From Bacteroidales bacterium (GTDB lineage Bacteria > Bacteroidota > Bacteroidia > Bacteroidales > WCHB1-69), in NCBI GenBank assembly GCA_031272415.1, contig JAISTU010000067.1, positions 1 through 12,422 on the forward strand: DNA of 12,422 bases. Direction: 5' to 3'. Numbering within the stretch: position 1 is the stretch's first letter; every line of letters starts with the position of its first letter. Below are positions 1 through 6,585 of the stretch, in pieces. A program made the translations under genes and the position numbers. The notes below the pieces were generated by a model, which ran no database searches, was not told the origin of the DNA, and worked only from the letters and a program-made list of their open reading frames with translations.

Positions 1-272
1 CAAAAATAAAGTAAACAACTGTCAAATTGCGAAATATATTTTAACAATTGTTGAGGTGTAACTGCATAAAAATGAGTAGAATCAAAAGTTGTCGGCAACA
101 TTTGTCCGCGCATAAAAAAGTTAATATTACTTTTTTCGCTGTCAGTTAATAGTGAATAACCACTTTTATTCCCGTCATATTCAGGTTTATACGCATGAAT
201 TTCCAAACTGAAACAACCAACAAGTAAAATGCTTGCTGTTAATACTGTGAGTGATAATTGTAACTTCTTTAT
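1..272 (-). CDS. Small lipoprotein, partial, paralogue of the 283-885 gene
   Basis: This gene is open on the minus strand from 272 to the left edge, 90 codons, with its C-terminal part missing. The N-terminus is a lipoprotein signal: two lysines, a hydrophobic stretch and a lipobox LLVGC with the cysteine at residue 20, the same position as in the neighbour. Residues about 63-88 (YAVTPQQLLKYISQFDSC, then LLYF) match YAVNALQLQAYMEQYDSC-LVYA in the protein encoded at 283-885, so the two are paralogues. The reading begins about 10 nt after the neighbour's stop, suggesting one transcript. The odd point is the start: the codon where an MKK start is expected is ATA (272-270), preceded by ATT, and no ATG, GTG or TTG lies in frame before the upstream stop. 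It is either started at a rare codon or has lost its start. Function is unknown. Confidence 0.6.
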   Translation of the reverse strand, partial: MKKLQLSLTVLTASILLVGCFSLEIHAYKPEYDGNKSGYSLLTDSEKSNINFFMRGQMLPTTFDSTHFYAVTPQQLLKYISQFDSCLLYF

Positions 273-282
273 AATGAATATT

Positions 283-885
283 TTATAAAAGTTTAATTTG
301 TTTGTTTGTTAATATTTTTTCGCCATTTTCAAATTTTTCAAACTTTCCTTGTTTGAAAATCCAGAAAGTAGAATACTTTTTATCTGTTATGGGTGGCACG
401 GATAACGTTTGCTTAAAAACAGATTCATATTTTGCGACTTCATTTGTTTGGTAGTACTGTTCATTGATAGAAAAAACAGGGAATTGACCATAAATGGCAT
501 CCCGAACTATGTCAAAAGAGGAATATTTTCTCAACAAAATAATGTATTTATAGTGATTTTTTTGGCAATATTGCTCAATAGCCATCGGAAAAACGCAATA
601 TTTACCATGACATTCCTGATTCCAGGCATACACTAAACAACTGTCATATTGCTCCATGTACGCTTGCAATTGCAATGCATTCACTGCATATATTATACTT
701 GTATCTTTACATTTTGTTGCAATTGTATCTTCGGCAGACAAAAAAACGATTGACTTTTTATCCAAATTAGTCAGTTTATCATAATTGCTATAATATCCTG
801 TTTTATTCACCACAAAAGTTATTTTACAGGAACCCATGCTTAAAATCAGCAACCCAATCATCGATATGTTTCTAAATCTTATCAT
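283..885 (-). CDS. Small cysteine-containing lipoprotein of unknown function
   Basis: A 200-residue protein starting with a basic residue-bearing hydrophobic leader and a plausible lipobox SMGSC, cysteine at residue 20, so it is predicted to be an envelope lipoprotein. The mature part has a central block around residues 65-115: YAVNALQLQAYMEQYDSC, a strand-like LVYAW, cysteines 92 and 97 (CHGKYC), a helix-like stretch with Cys107, then a strand-like YIILL. PVFSIN follows at 136-141. The order strand, Cys-x4-Cys, helix, strand, then a proline before a strand recalls a thioredoxin-like fold, but this is inference and no classical CxxC is present. I do not recognise a named family. It is first of two tandem paralogues on the minus strand, with a -7 box about 80 bp upstream at 967-974. 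The open plus-strand frame inside it is a shadow. Confidence 0.75.
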   Translation of the reverse strand: MIRFRNISMIGLLILSMGSCKITFVVNKTGYYSNYDKLTNLDKKSIVFLSAEDTIATKCKDTSIIYAVNALQLQAYMEQYDSCLVYAWNQECHGKYCVFPMAIEQYCQKNHYKYIILLRKYSSFDIVRDAIYGQFPVFSINEQYYQTNEVAKYESVFKQTLSVPPITDKKYSTFWIFKQGKFEKFENGEKILTNKQIKLL

Positions 886-966
886 AATTTCTTCTATTCT
901 GATTTTTTTCTGTTAATAATTCTTCAATTTTCTGCACCCCCTCCAAACAGGTTGTTAACCATTTTA

Positions 967-974
967 CAAAGATA
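967..974 (-). promoter_or_regulatory. Promoter -7 box for the lipoprotein pair
   Basis: Read on the minus strand this is TATCTTTG, a full match to the Bacteroidota TAnnTTTG -7 element. A TTTA, three of four matches to the -33 TTTG element, lies 19 nt upstream. The ATG of the lipoprotein gene is at 885, giving a leader of roughly 75 nt. The box lies just outside the AraC-like remnant on the opposite strand. Confidence 0.55.
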
Positions 975-988
975 CACAAAAAAAATGG

Positions 989-1195
989 AACTTTAAAAAA
1001 ACAGGAAAAAATGCCAAAGTAATAATAGAAGATTTTCTCATCCAAACAGCCATTCGGTTATTAACAACAACAAATAAAACCATTGGGGACATTGCTTTAT
1101 ATATAGGTTTTTACACGATATCCTCATTTTGTAAGTTTTTCAAACGTTATACAGGAATATCCCCAACAGAATATAGAAAAAAGTATCGTCGTTGA
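989..1195 (+). pseudogene. AraC-family regulator, C-terminal HTH remnant
   Basis: The plus-strand frame is open from 959, just after a TAA at 956-958, to a TGA at 1193-1195. It reads NFKKTGKNAKVIIEDFLIQ, then TAIRLLTTTNKTIGDIALYI, then GFYTISSFCKFFKRYTGISP and TEYRKKYRR. This aligns without gaps to the end of the AraC/XylS DNA-binding domain: the FKK-TGK helix, the R/A-rich linker with LL, the second helix-turn-helix (IGDIALYIGF), then the diagnostic FKRYTGISPTEYRK. The whole sensor domain and most of the first helix-turn-helix are absent, and there is no ATG. It is therefore a decayed fragment, not a working gene. It lies between the lipoprotein pair, transcribed the other way, and the repeat module at 1203. 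It might once have regulated a neighbour, but this cannot be shown. Confidence 0.75.
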
Positions 1196-1202
1196 AAGTT
1201 GT

Positions 1203-1299
1203 TTGTCTGAACTTTGATTTTCGTATGATGGGTGTGATTATTATGATTTTAGGTAATCGCACAAATCATAAAAATCATTCCAAATCATAGTTCAGACAA
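1203..1299. repeat. Dispersed inverted-repeat element, copy 1
   Basis: A 97-bp element bounded by the perfect 10-bp inverted repeats TTGTCTGAAC (1203-1212) and GTTCAGACAA (1290-1299). The arms continue imperfectly as TTTGATTT and AAATCATA. Inside is a second hairpin, GTGTGATTA (1232-1240) with TAATCGCAC (1254-1262), one G-T wobble. A second copy is at 6380-6475. The likeness continues downstream through CTACACTCTACAC (1322-1334) to the -7 box at 1376. No coding sequence is seen in it. A non-autonomous mobile element or an intergenic structured repeat are both possible. Confidence 0.75.
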
Positions 1300-1375
1300 A
1301 ATGCAAAAAAAATAGAAAAATCTACACTCTACACCCTAAAAAAAGTTTTTTTAATTTTTAATTGACAAAAAAGTG

Positions 1376-1383
1376 TATCTTTG
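1376..1383 (+). promoter_or_regulatory. Promoter -7 box of the five-gene operon
   Basis: TATCTTTG, a full match to the TAnnTTTG -7 box. It lies about 50 bp before the aminotransferase ATG at 1433, so transcription should begin near 1390. No convincing -33 TTTG is present at the usual spacing. The box lies in the tail that is shared with the region at 6476-6558. Confidence 0.6.
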
Positions 1384-1432
1384 TAAAATTGAAAACGTAA
1401 AAGTTGTATTTTGAATTTAAAATTAAGATAGA

Positions 1433-2746
1433 ATGAAAGATACCCCCATCAAATATGAAGTTGTACGGCAAAAGATTGCCGAAAGTGGACTCAAAAGTAT
1501 AGGTTGCGCCTCTATTAGAGAAGTAAAACGTTTAATTACTCAAATAGAAGATGCGACAGGAGAAAAATTTATCCGCATGGAGATGGGCATACCCGGATTG
1601 CCGGCGGTTCAAATTGGTGTAGATGCACAAATTGAGGCTCTAAAATGCGGAAAAGCAGCCATTTATCCCGACATAGAAGGAATACCTGAACTGAAAACAG
1701 AAATGTCAAAATTTTGTAAAAACTTCCTTGATATTGAAGTATCGCCACAAAGTTGTATTCCAACAGTAGGTTCTATGCAAGGCGGTTTTTCTGTCTTTTT
1801 GACCATGCAAAGACTTAATAAACAAAAAGATACAACTCTTTTTATTGACCCCGGATTTCCTGTTCAAAAACAACAACACAAAATTTTGGGGGCTAAATTT
1901 GAAACTTTTGATGTCTATAATTATCGTGGTGAAAAATTGGAAGCAAAATTGGAAAGTTATCTCAAAAAAGGCAATATTCATTCCATTATTTATTCCAATC
2001 CTAACAATCCATCATGGATATGCTTGACAGAGAAGGAGTTACAAATTATTGCCAAAAAAGCCAATCAATATGATGCCATTGTGATAGAAGATTTGGCATA
2101 TATAGGCATGGATTTTAGGAGCGATATTTCGCAGCCGGGTGTGCCTCCTTATCAGGTTTCTATCAGCAAATATACGGATAAATATGTGTTGTTGATTTCG
2201 AGTTCAAAAGCGTTCAGTTATGCGGGCGAGCGTTTGGGAGTAATGGTGATTTCGGATACACTTTTTAATGGGCGTTATCCGGATTTAATTCCTTATTTTG
2301 GCACCGATAAATTGGGTCATGCCATGATTTACGGCACTGTTTATAGCCTTTCTTCGGGGACTTCTCATTCGGCTCAATATGCAATGGCGGCTATCTTAAA
2401 AGCCTGTAACGAAGGCAGTTACAACTTTGTAGAAGCCTTACGCGATTATGCAGAAAAAGCACACCAAATGAAGAGAATGTTTCTCGAAAACGGTTTTCAT
2501 TTGGTGTATGATAAAGACGAAGACAAGGCACTTTCGGACGGATTTTATTTTACAATTGCCTATCCGGGATTGACTGGCGAGCAGTTGTTGGAAGAGTTTT
2601 TGTATTACGGAATTAGTGCTATTTCGTTGGCAATTACGGGCAGCGAAAGAACAGAAGGCTTACGGGCATGCGTTTCTTTGGTAGATAAAAAACAATTTCC
2701 CGACCTTGAATATAGGCTCAAAAAATTCAATGAGCATCATCAATAA
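1433..2746 (+). CDS. PLP-dependent aminotransferase, class I/II
   Basis: A full-length 437-residue fold-type I aminotransferase. PLP-site residues are visible: a glycine-rich turn near VGSMQGG (112-118), NPNNPSW (189-195) for the asparagine contacting the cofactor, Asp220 and Tyr223 in IEDLAY, and the Schiff-base lysine Lys259 in SSSKAFSYAGERLG. Near the C-terminus, ITGSERTEGLRACVS should contain the arginine that binds the substrate carboxylate. The length and wording fit a group common in Bacteroidota and annotated only as pyridoxal phosphate-dependent aminotransferase. The amino acid substrate cannot be read from sequence. The start ATG lies about 50 bp after a -7 box, and the initial MKDTPIKYEVVRQKI is typical for the group. 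It is the first gene of a tightly spaced run with pyrK, lemA, the M48 protease and dxr. Confidence 0.92.
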   Translation: MKDTPIKYEVVRQKIAESGLKSIGCASIREVKRLITQIEDATGEKFIRMEMGIPGLPAVQIGVDAQIEALKCGKAAIYPDIEGIPELKTEMSKFCKNFLDIEVSPQSCIPTVGSMQGGFSVFLTMQRLNKQKDTTLFIDPGFPVQKQQHKILGAKFETFDVYNYRGEKLEAKLESYLKKGNIHSIIYSNPNNPSWICLTEKELQIIAKKANQYDAIVIEDLAYIGMDFRSDISQPGVPPYQVSISKYTDKYVLLISSSKAFSYAGERLGVMVISDTLFNGRYPDLIPYFGTDKLGHAMIYGTVYSLSSGTSHSAQYAMAAILKACNEGSYNFVEALRDYAEKAHQMKRMFLENGFHLVYDKDEDKALSDGFYFTIAYPGLTGEQLLEEFLYYGISAISLAITGSERTEGLRACVSLVDKKQFPDLEYRLKKFNEHHQ

Positions 2747-2775
2747 AAAATCTTAATAAATTGATTTTCAGACAA

Positions 2776-3549
2776 ATGAAAAAGATAGTTGATTGTGAAA
2801 TTAAAGATATATATCCTTGCCACTACAATGATTTTGTGATGCTTGTACATTCACAAGAGTTGAATTTACAAACAGTTGCGGGTCAATTTGCACAAATTTT
2901 AGTGGAGGGGGCTCACAACACCTATTTACGGCGTCCGATTTCTATTTGCGATGCGGATATAGAGGCACAAACGATTGCTTTTTATATCCGAATTGTAGGC
3001 GATGGTACAGCCCAATTGTCGCGACTGCAAAAGGGTGATTTTGTGAATATTATCTATCCGTTAGGAAATGGATTTTCAACGGAAGGGACACAAAAACCTT
3101 TGTTAATCGGTGGTGGTTGCGGAATTGCACCTTTGTTGTTGTTAGCCAAAGCATTAAAAAAGAAAAATATTGAACCTGTTTTATTGGTAGGAGGTCAAAC
3201 GGAAAATGCTTTAAGATGGATGCAAAACTTTGATAATCAATATATTACATATATTTCTACCGATGATGGTTCTTTGGGAGAAAAAGGGTTGGTAACACAA
3301 AATTCAATTTTGCAAAATATACAGCAATTTGATAAAATATATACTTGCGGACCCGAAGCGATGATGAAATCGGCAGCACTTTTGGCAGCAAAATCACAAA
3401 TTGAGTGCGAAGTATCACTCGAAAATACAATGGCTTGCGGAATTGGAGCATGTTTATGCTGCGTTACAAAAACCGTAGAACAAGGGAATGTGTGCGTTTG
3501 CACGGAAGGTCCCGTTTTTAATAGTAAATTTTTAATAAATTATATATAA
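2776..3549 (+). CDS. pyrK: Dihydroorotate dehydrogenase B electron-transfer subunit
   Basis: PyrK is the FAD and [2Fe-2S] subunit that passes electrons from dihydroorotate oxidation by PyrD to NAD+ in pyrimidine synthesis. The 257-residue protein shows the ferredoxin-reductase layout: FAD motif RRPISI (52-57), nucleotide loop GGGCGIAP (112-119), CGPEAMM (191-197), and the C-terminal cluster ligands Cys221, Cys226, Cys229 and Cys242 in a C-x4-C-x2-C-x12-C pattern ending VCTEGPVF. The frame can be extended to a TTG at 2761, but ATG 2776 gives the normal N-terminus and is preferred. It follows the aminotransferase by 29 nt and precedes lemA by 5 nt. The catalytic partner PyrD is not in the window and must be encoded elsewhere. 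A similar flavoprotein electron-transfer subunit is a less likely alternative. Confidence 0.9.
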   Translation: MKKIVDCEIKDIYPCHYNDFVMLVHSQELNLQTVAGQFAQILVEGAHNTYLRRPISICDADIEAQTIAFYIRIVGDGTAQLSRLQKGDFVNIIYPLGNGFSTEGTQKPLLIGGGCGIAPLLLLAKALKKKNIEPVLLVGGQTENALRWMQNFDNQYITYISTDDGSLGEKGLVTQNSILQNIQQFDKIYTCGPEAMMKSAALLAAKSQIECEVSLENTMACGIGACLCCVTKTVEQGNVCVCTEGPVFNSKFLINYI

Positions 3550-3554
3550 GTAAA

Positions 3555-4109
3555 ATGATTACAACAATAGTTATCATAGCAGTCGTAGTACTGTTAATAT
3601 TTTGGATAGTTGCCATTTATAACGGCATGGTTAAAAGCCGTAACACAGTAGACAAAGAATGGCGAAATGTAGATGTGCAATTGGAAAGGCGTTATGCGTT
3701 AATTCCCAATTTAGTAGAGACAGTGAAAGGTTATGCCAAGCATGAGCGGGAGACTTTGGAACAGATTACAAGTTATCGTTCTGCTGCAATGTCAGCCACT
3801 TCGGTAGCCCAAAAAGCCGCCGCCGACAGCATGCTTACTTCTGCATTGGCAGGTTTGAGAGTGCAATTGGAAGCCTATCCTGACCTCAAAGCCAATACCA
3901 ATTTTTTAAATTTGCAGGAAGAGTTGTCCTCAACGGAAAATAAAATTGCTTTTTCGAGACAACTTTATAATCAAGTAGTTACGGATTATAACAACAAAAT
4001 TCAGATTTTTCCTAACACTCTTTTTGCGGGGATGTTTGGATTTAAAGAAAGGGAATTGTTTGAAGCCTCTACCCCCGAAGTTCGTACAGCCCCCAAAGTT
4101 TCATTCTAA
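3555..4109 (+). CDS. lemA: LemA family protein
   Basis: A 184-residue protein of normal LemA length. It has one N-terminal transmembrane helix (about residues 3-22) with no cleavage site, followed by the family signature: YNGMVKSRNTVDKEWRNVDV, then QLERRYALIPNLVETVKGYA and HERETLEQITSYR. The rest is predicted to be helical, with LNLQEELSSTENKIAFSRQLYN and YNNKIQIFPNTLFAGMFGF, both typical of the family. The protein is thought to be anchored in the membrane as a helical bundle; its biochemical role is not established. It sits 12 nt before an M48 protease. LemA genes often neighbour HtpX-like proteases or TPM-domain proteins, so an envelope quality-control role is a reasonable inference. Confidence 0.95.
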   Translation: MITTIVIIAVVVLLIFWIVAIYNGMVKSRNTVDKEWRNVDVQLERRYALIPNLVETVKGYAKHERETLEQITSYRSAAMSATSVAQKAAADSMLTSALAGLRVQLEAYPDLKANTNFLNLQEELSSTENKIAFSRQLYNQVVTDYNNKIQIFPNTLFAGMFGFKERELFEASTPEVRTAPKVSF

Positions 4110-4121
4110 AACTTAATCATT

Positions 4122-5114
4122 ATGTACGAATTGATAGCCTCCAACAAGCGAAAATCGTGGGTGGTTTTCATTGCAATGGGGCTTTTGTTGATTGGAATTG
4201 GTGCAGGTGCAGGTTATATTTTGGGGCAAGAGGAGGGCATTATTATCGGTATTGCGATTGCGGCAGTTGTTTGGATTATACAAGCCGCTGTCGCCTTGGG
4301 AGCAGGCTCGCAGGTCGTTTTGCAAGGTTTAAATGCACAATCTATTGAGTCAAAAGATGACCCCGAATTGTACAATATTATTGAAGAGTTGAGCATGGGA
4401 GCGGGCGTTGCTATGCCCAAAATTTACATCATTCCTACTCCTGCTTTAAATGCGTTTGCTGCCGGCACAAAGAAAAATAAAAGCATTGTTGCCATTACAA
4501 GCGGATTGAGAGGAAAGTTGTCTCGCCCTGAAATTCAAGCAGTTATGGCACATGAGATGTCGCACATTTATAATAGAGATGTTTTGTATCTCACTTTTGC
4601 CAGCGTAATGCTTTGTACGATTGTGATAGTGTCGGACTTGCTGATGAGGTACTTTTTTTGGGGCGGAGGCGGCAGACGCAACAATAATCGCAATTCATCA
4701 GGTGGCAACAACGGTTATGCACAATTGATAATTTGGATTGTGGTGATTGCATTGGCGATATTGGCACCTTTGTTTGCCCGTTTGTTTTATTTTTCACTTT
4801 CACGAAAAAGGGAGTATTTGGCTGATGTTCAAGCAGTTAATTTTACGCGAGACCCGGATGCGTTGGCAAATGCGTTAGAAAAAATTTCGGGCGACCACAC
4901 GGAATTTAATCCGGGTAAAATGGCGGCTGCGATGTGCATAAATGTGCCTAAATCGCATAAAACGTCTGCCTTTTCCACGCATCCGCCGATTGCCAAGCGA
5001 ATTGCTATTTTAAGAGCCATGTCGCATGGGACTGATTATCAGACATATTGCAAAGCATACGAGCAAATTATAGGGAAAAATGATTTGCCAAAACCAAAAA
5101 AATCAAAAAAATAG
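4122..5114 (+). CDS. htpX: HtpX-like M48 family membrane metalloprotease
   Basis: A 330-residue integral membrane zinc protease. Zinc ligands are visible: His144 and His148 with catalytic Glu145 in HEMSH, and Glu231 in KREYLAD as third ligand. Membrane helices lie at about 12-35, 40-61, 155-175 and 200-222. The end has THPPIAKRI (286-294), the usual C-terminal mark of HtpX and related M48 proteins. A Gly/Asn-rich stretch (about 181-198) joins helices three and four. HtpX degrades damaged membrane proteins with its active site facing the cytoplasm. Here the gene is coupled to lemA (12 nt upstream) and dxr (3 nt downstream), so it is probably expressed constitutively in the operon rather than as a stand-alone heat-shock gene. 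The HtpX assignment within M48 is likely; other M48B proteases are possible. Confidence 0.92.
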   Translation: MYELIASNKRKSWVVFIAMGLLLIGIGAGAGYILGQEEGIIIGIAIAAVVWIIQAAVALGAGSQVVLQGLNAQSIESKDDPELYNIIEELSMGAGVAMPKIYIIPTPALNAFAAGTKKNKSIVAITSGLRGKLSRPEIQAVMAHEMSHIYNRDVLYLTFASVMLCTIVIVSDLLMRYFFWGGGGRRNNNRNSSGGNNGYAQLIIWIVVIALAILAPLFARLFYFSLSRKREYLADVQAVNFTRDPDALANALEKISGDHTEFNPGKMAAAMCINVPKSHKTSAFSTHPPIAKRIAILRAMSHGTDYQTYCKAYEQIIGKNDLPKPKKSKK

Positions 5115-5117
5115 TTG

Positions 5118-6275
5118 ATGAAAAAGCGAATTGCCATTTTAGGTTCCACCGGTAGCATAGGGGTTCAGGCATTAGATGTGATTGCTAAAAATACGGATTT
5201 GTTTGAAATAGAAGTACTTACCGCTCAATCCAATGCTGATTTGCTTATCCGACAAGCCCTGCAATTTCAGCCCAATGCAGTAGTGATTGGAGATGAAAAT
5301 TTGTATTCAAAAGTTTATCAATCACTTGATAATCAAGATATTAAAGTGTTTGCAGGCAAGCAATCATTAACCGATATTGTAGAGATGTCCTCCATAGATA
5401 TGGTATTGGTGGCTGTGGTGGGCATTGCGGGTTTAGCGCCGACTTTGAGAGCAATAGAGGCAGGCAAATCCATTGCATTAGCCAATAAAGAAACTTTGGT
5501 CGCCGGCGGTGCCATTATCACCAAAGCAATAGAGAAAAAAGGATGCAGTTTTATTCCTGTCGATTCCGAGCATTCTGCCATTTTTCAGTGTTTGAGCGGA
5601 GAGTTGCACAATAAAATAGAAAGTTTGACACTGACCTCTTCCGGCGGTCCATTTTTTGGAAAGCAAATATCTGATTTGCAGCATATTACACCCTCACAAG
5701 CCCTCAAACACCCCAACTGGAGCATGGGCAATAAAGTTACCATTGATTCGGCAACTTTAATGAACAAAGGTTTGGAAATGATAGAGGCACATTGGCTGTT
5801 CGATGTGTCCCCGCAAAACATTGATATTGTGGTACATCCGCAAAGTATTGTACACTCATTGGTGCATTTTACAGACGGCTCTATTAAGGCACAATTGAGT
5901 TTGCCGGACATGCGTTTGCCGATACAATATGCCCTTTCATATCCCTATCGAATTGATAATCAATTAAAAAGATTTTCATTTGCCGATTATTCTGCTTTAA
6001 ATTTTTATTCGCCTGACAGAGAGGTGTTTCCATGTTTGGAATTGGCGTATGAAGCCTTACGAAAAGGGGGAAATATGCCTTGCTGTCTCAATGCTGCCAA
6101 TGAATTAGCAGTCGAGGCTTTTTTAAATGAAAAACTCCCCTTCCTTTCTATCCCCAAAGTGATAGAAAAAACAATGCAATTAGTTGATTATCAACAAATT
6201 AGCACCATTTCCGATTGCCTGCAAACCGACTCACAAACCAGAAAAATTGCAAAAAAAATAATAGAAAAATTGTAG
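5118..6275 (+). CDS. dxr: 1-deoxy-D-xylulose 5-phosphate reductoisomerase
   Basis: Dxr converts 1-deoxy-D-xylulose 5-phosphate to 2-C-methyl-D-erythritol 4-phosphate with NADPH, the first committed step of the non-mevalonate isoprenoid pathway. The 385-residue protein has the NADPH loop GSTGSIG (9-15), ANKETLVAGG (122-131), the metal-binding residues Asp149 and Glu151 in PVDSEHSAIFQ and Glu220 in NKGLEMIEAHWLF, the substrate-binding SSGGPF (174-179), HPNWSMGNKVTIDSATLM (198-215) and VHPQSIVHS (239-247). All key residues are present, so it should be active. The frame includes a TTG at 5115, but ATG 5118 gives the standard MKKRIAILGSTGSIG start. It is the last gene of the operon. The site-2 protease gene that often follows dxr in Bacteroidota is not here. 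Confidence 0.97.
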   Translation: MKKRIAILGSTGSIGVQALDVIAKNTDLFEIEVLTAQSNADLLIRQALQFQPNAVVIGDENLYSKVYQSLDNQDIKVFAGKQSLTDIVEMSSIDMVLVAVVGIAGLAPTLRAIEAGKSIALANKETLVAGGAIITKAIEKKGCSFIPVDSEHSAIFQCLSGELHNKIESLTLTSSGGPFFGKQISDLQHITPSQALKHPNWSMGNKVTIDSATLMNKGLEMIEAHWLFDVSPQNIDIVVHPQSIVHSLVHFTDGSIKAQLSLPDMRLPIQYALSYPYRIDNQLKRFSFADYSALNFYSPDREVFPCLELAYEALRKGGNMPCCLNAANELAVEAFLNEKLPFLSIPKVIEKTMQLVDYQQISTISDCLQTDSQTRKIAKKIIEKL

Positions 6276-6354
6276 TGAATTTTTTTAGAGTGGAGTTTTT
6301 TTACATTTTGGGAGAAAAAACGTTCTAAAATCTGGATATTTCCCCTCCATTGTC

Positions 6355-6375
6355 ATTGCGGGCTTGCCCCGCAAT
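6355..6375. repeat. GC-rich palindromic hairpin repeat
   Basis: ATTGCGGG (6355-6362) and CCCGCAAT (6368-6375) form a perfect 8-bp stem with a 5-nt loop, framed by GTC and CTCC. It stands out in the A+T-rich gap after dxr and ends 4 bp before repeat copy 2. No T-tract follows, so it is not a classical terminator. It resembles the widespread TCATTGC...GCAATCT class of intergenic repeats, and a weaker relative is at 11163-11176. Confidence 0.6.
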
Positions 6376-6379
6376 CTCC

Positions 6380-6475
6380 TTGTCTGAACTGTGATTTTCA
6401 TAAGATTTATATGATTATCAGGATTAAAATAATCATATAAATCACACAAATCACTCCAAATCAAAGTTCAGACAA
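6380..6475. repeat. Dispersed inverted-repeat element, copy 2
   Basis: A 96-bp element with the same ends as copy 1: TTGTCTGAAC (6380-6389) and GTTCAGACAA (6466-6475). Inside is a perfect 14-bp inverted repeat, GATTTATATGATTA (6404-6417) and TAATCATATAAATC (6430-6443), with a 12-nt loop. Downstream likeness to copy 1 continues through CTACACTCTACAC to the TATCTTTG at 6551. It lies in the gap between dxr and the MATE gene and encodes nothing recognisable. Confidence 0.75.
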
Positions 6476-6550
6476 GGGGGGATGCAAAAAAAAAATCTAC
6501 ACTCTACACTCTGAAAAAAACGTTTTTAATTTTGAATTGAAAAAAATATG

Positions 6551-6558
6551 TATCTTTG
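6551..6558 (+). promoter_or_regulatory. Promoter -7 box of the MATE operon
   Basis: TATCTTTG, a full match to TAnnTTTG, in the conserved tail of repeat copy 2. Transcription should begin near 6565, about 20 nt before the ATG at 6586. The box overlaps the TTG at 6556 that could open the longer frame, which argues against that upstream start. A clear -33 TTTG at the usual spacing is not seen. Confidence 0.6.
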
Positions 6559-6585
6559 TATGTTTGTAAATTTTTATCGTATCGA

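Noticed and set aside
409..636. Open plus-strand frame of 75 codons opposite the lipoprotein gene
   Set aside because: It is antisense to a gene with a convincing lipoprotein signal and paralogue, and has no recognisable features.
926..962. A 12-codon minus-strand frame from ATG 962 (MVNNLFGGGAEN) and an overlapping frame reading VQKIEELLTEKNQ in the lipoprotein leader
   Set aside because: Both are very short, without conservation evidence; the second lacks a good start. They could be leader peptides but nothing in the sequence supports it.
2761..2775. Longer PyrK start at TTG 2761
   Set aside because: ATG 2776 gives the normal family N-terminus; the extra five codons have no support.
6283..6330. 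Possible dxr terminator from TTTTAGA and TCTAAAA
   Set aside because: The stem is 7 bp of mainly A+T with a loop of over 30 nt and no T-tract after it.
6556..6585. Longer MATE start at TTG 6556
   Set aside because: That codon lies within the -7 promoter box and upstream of the expected transcript start; ATG 6586 fits better.
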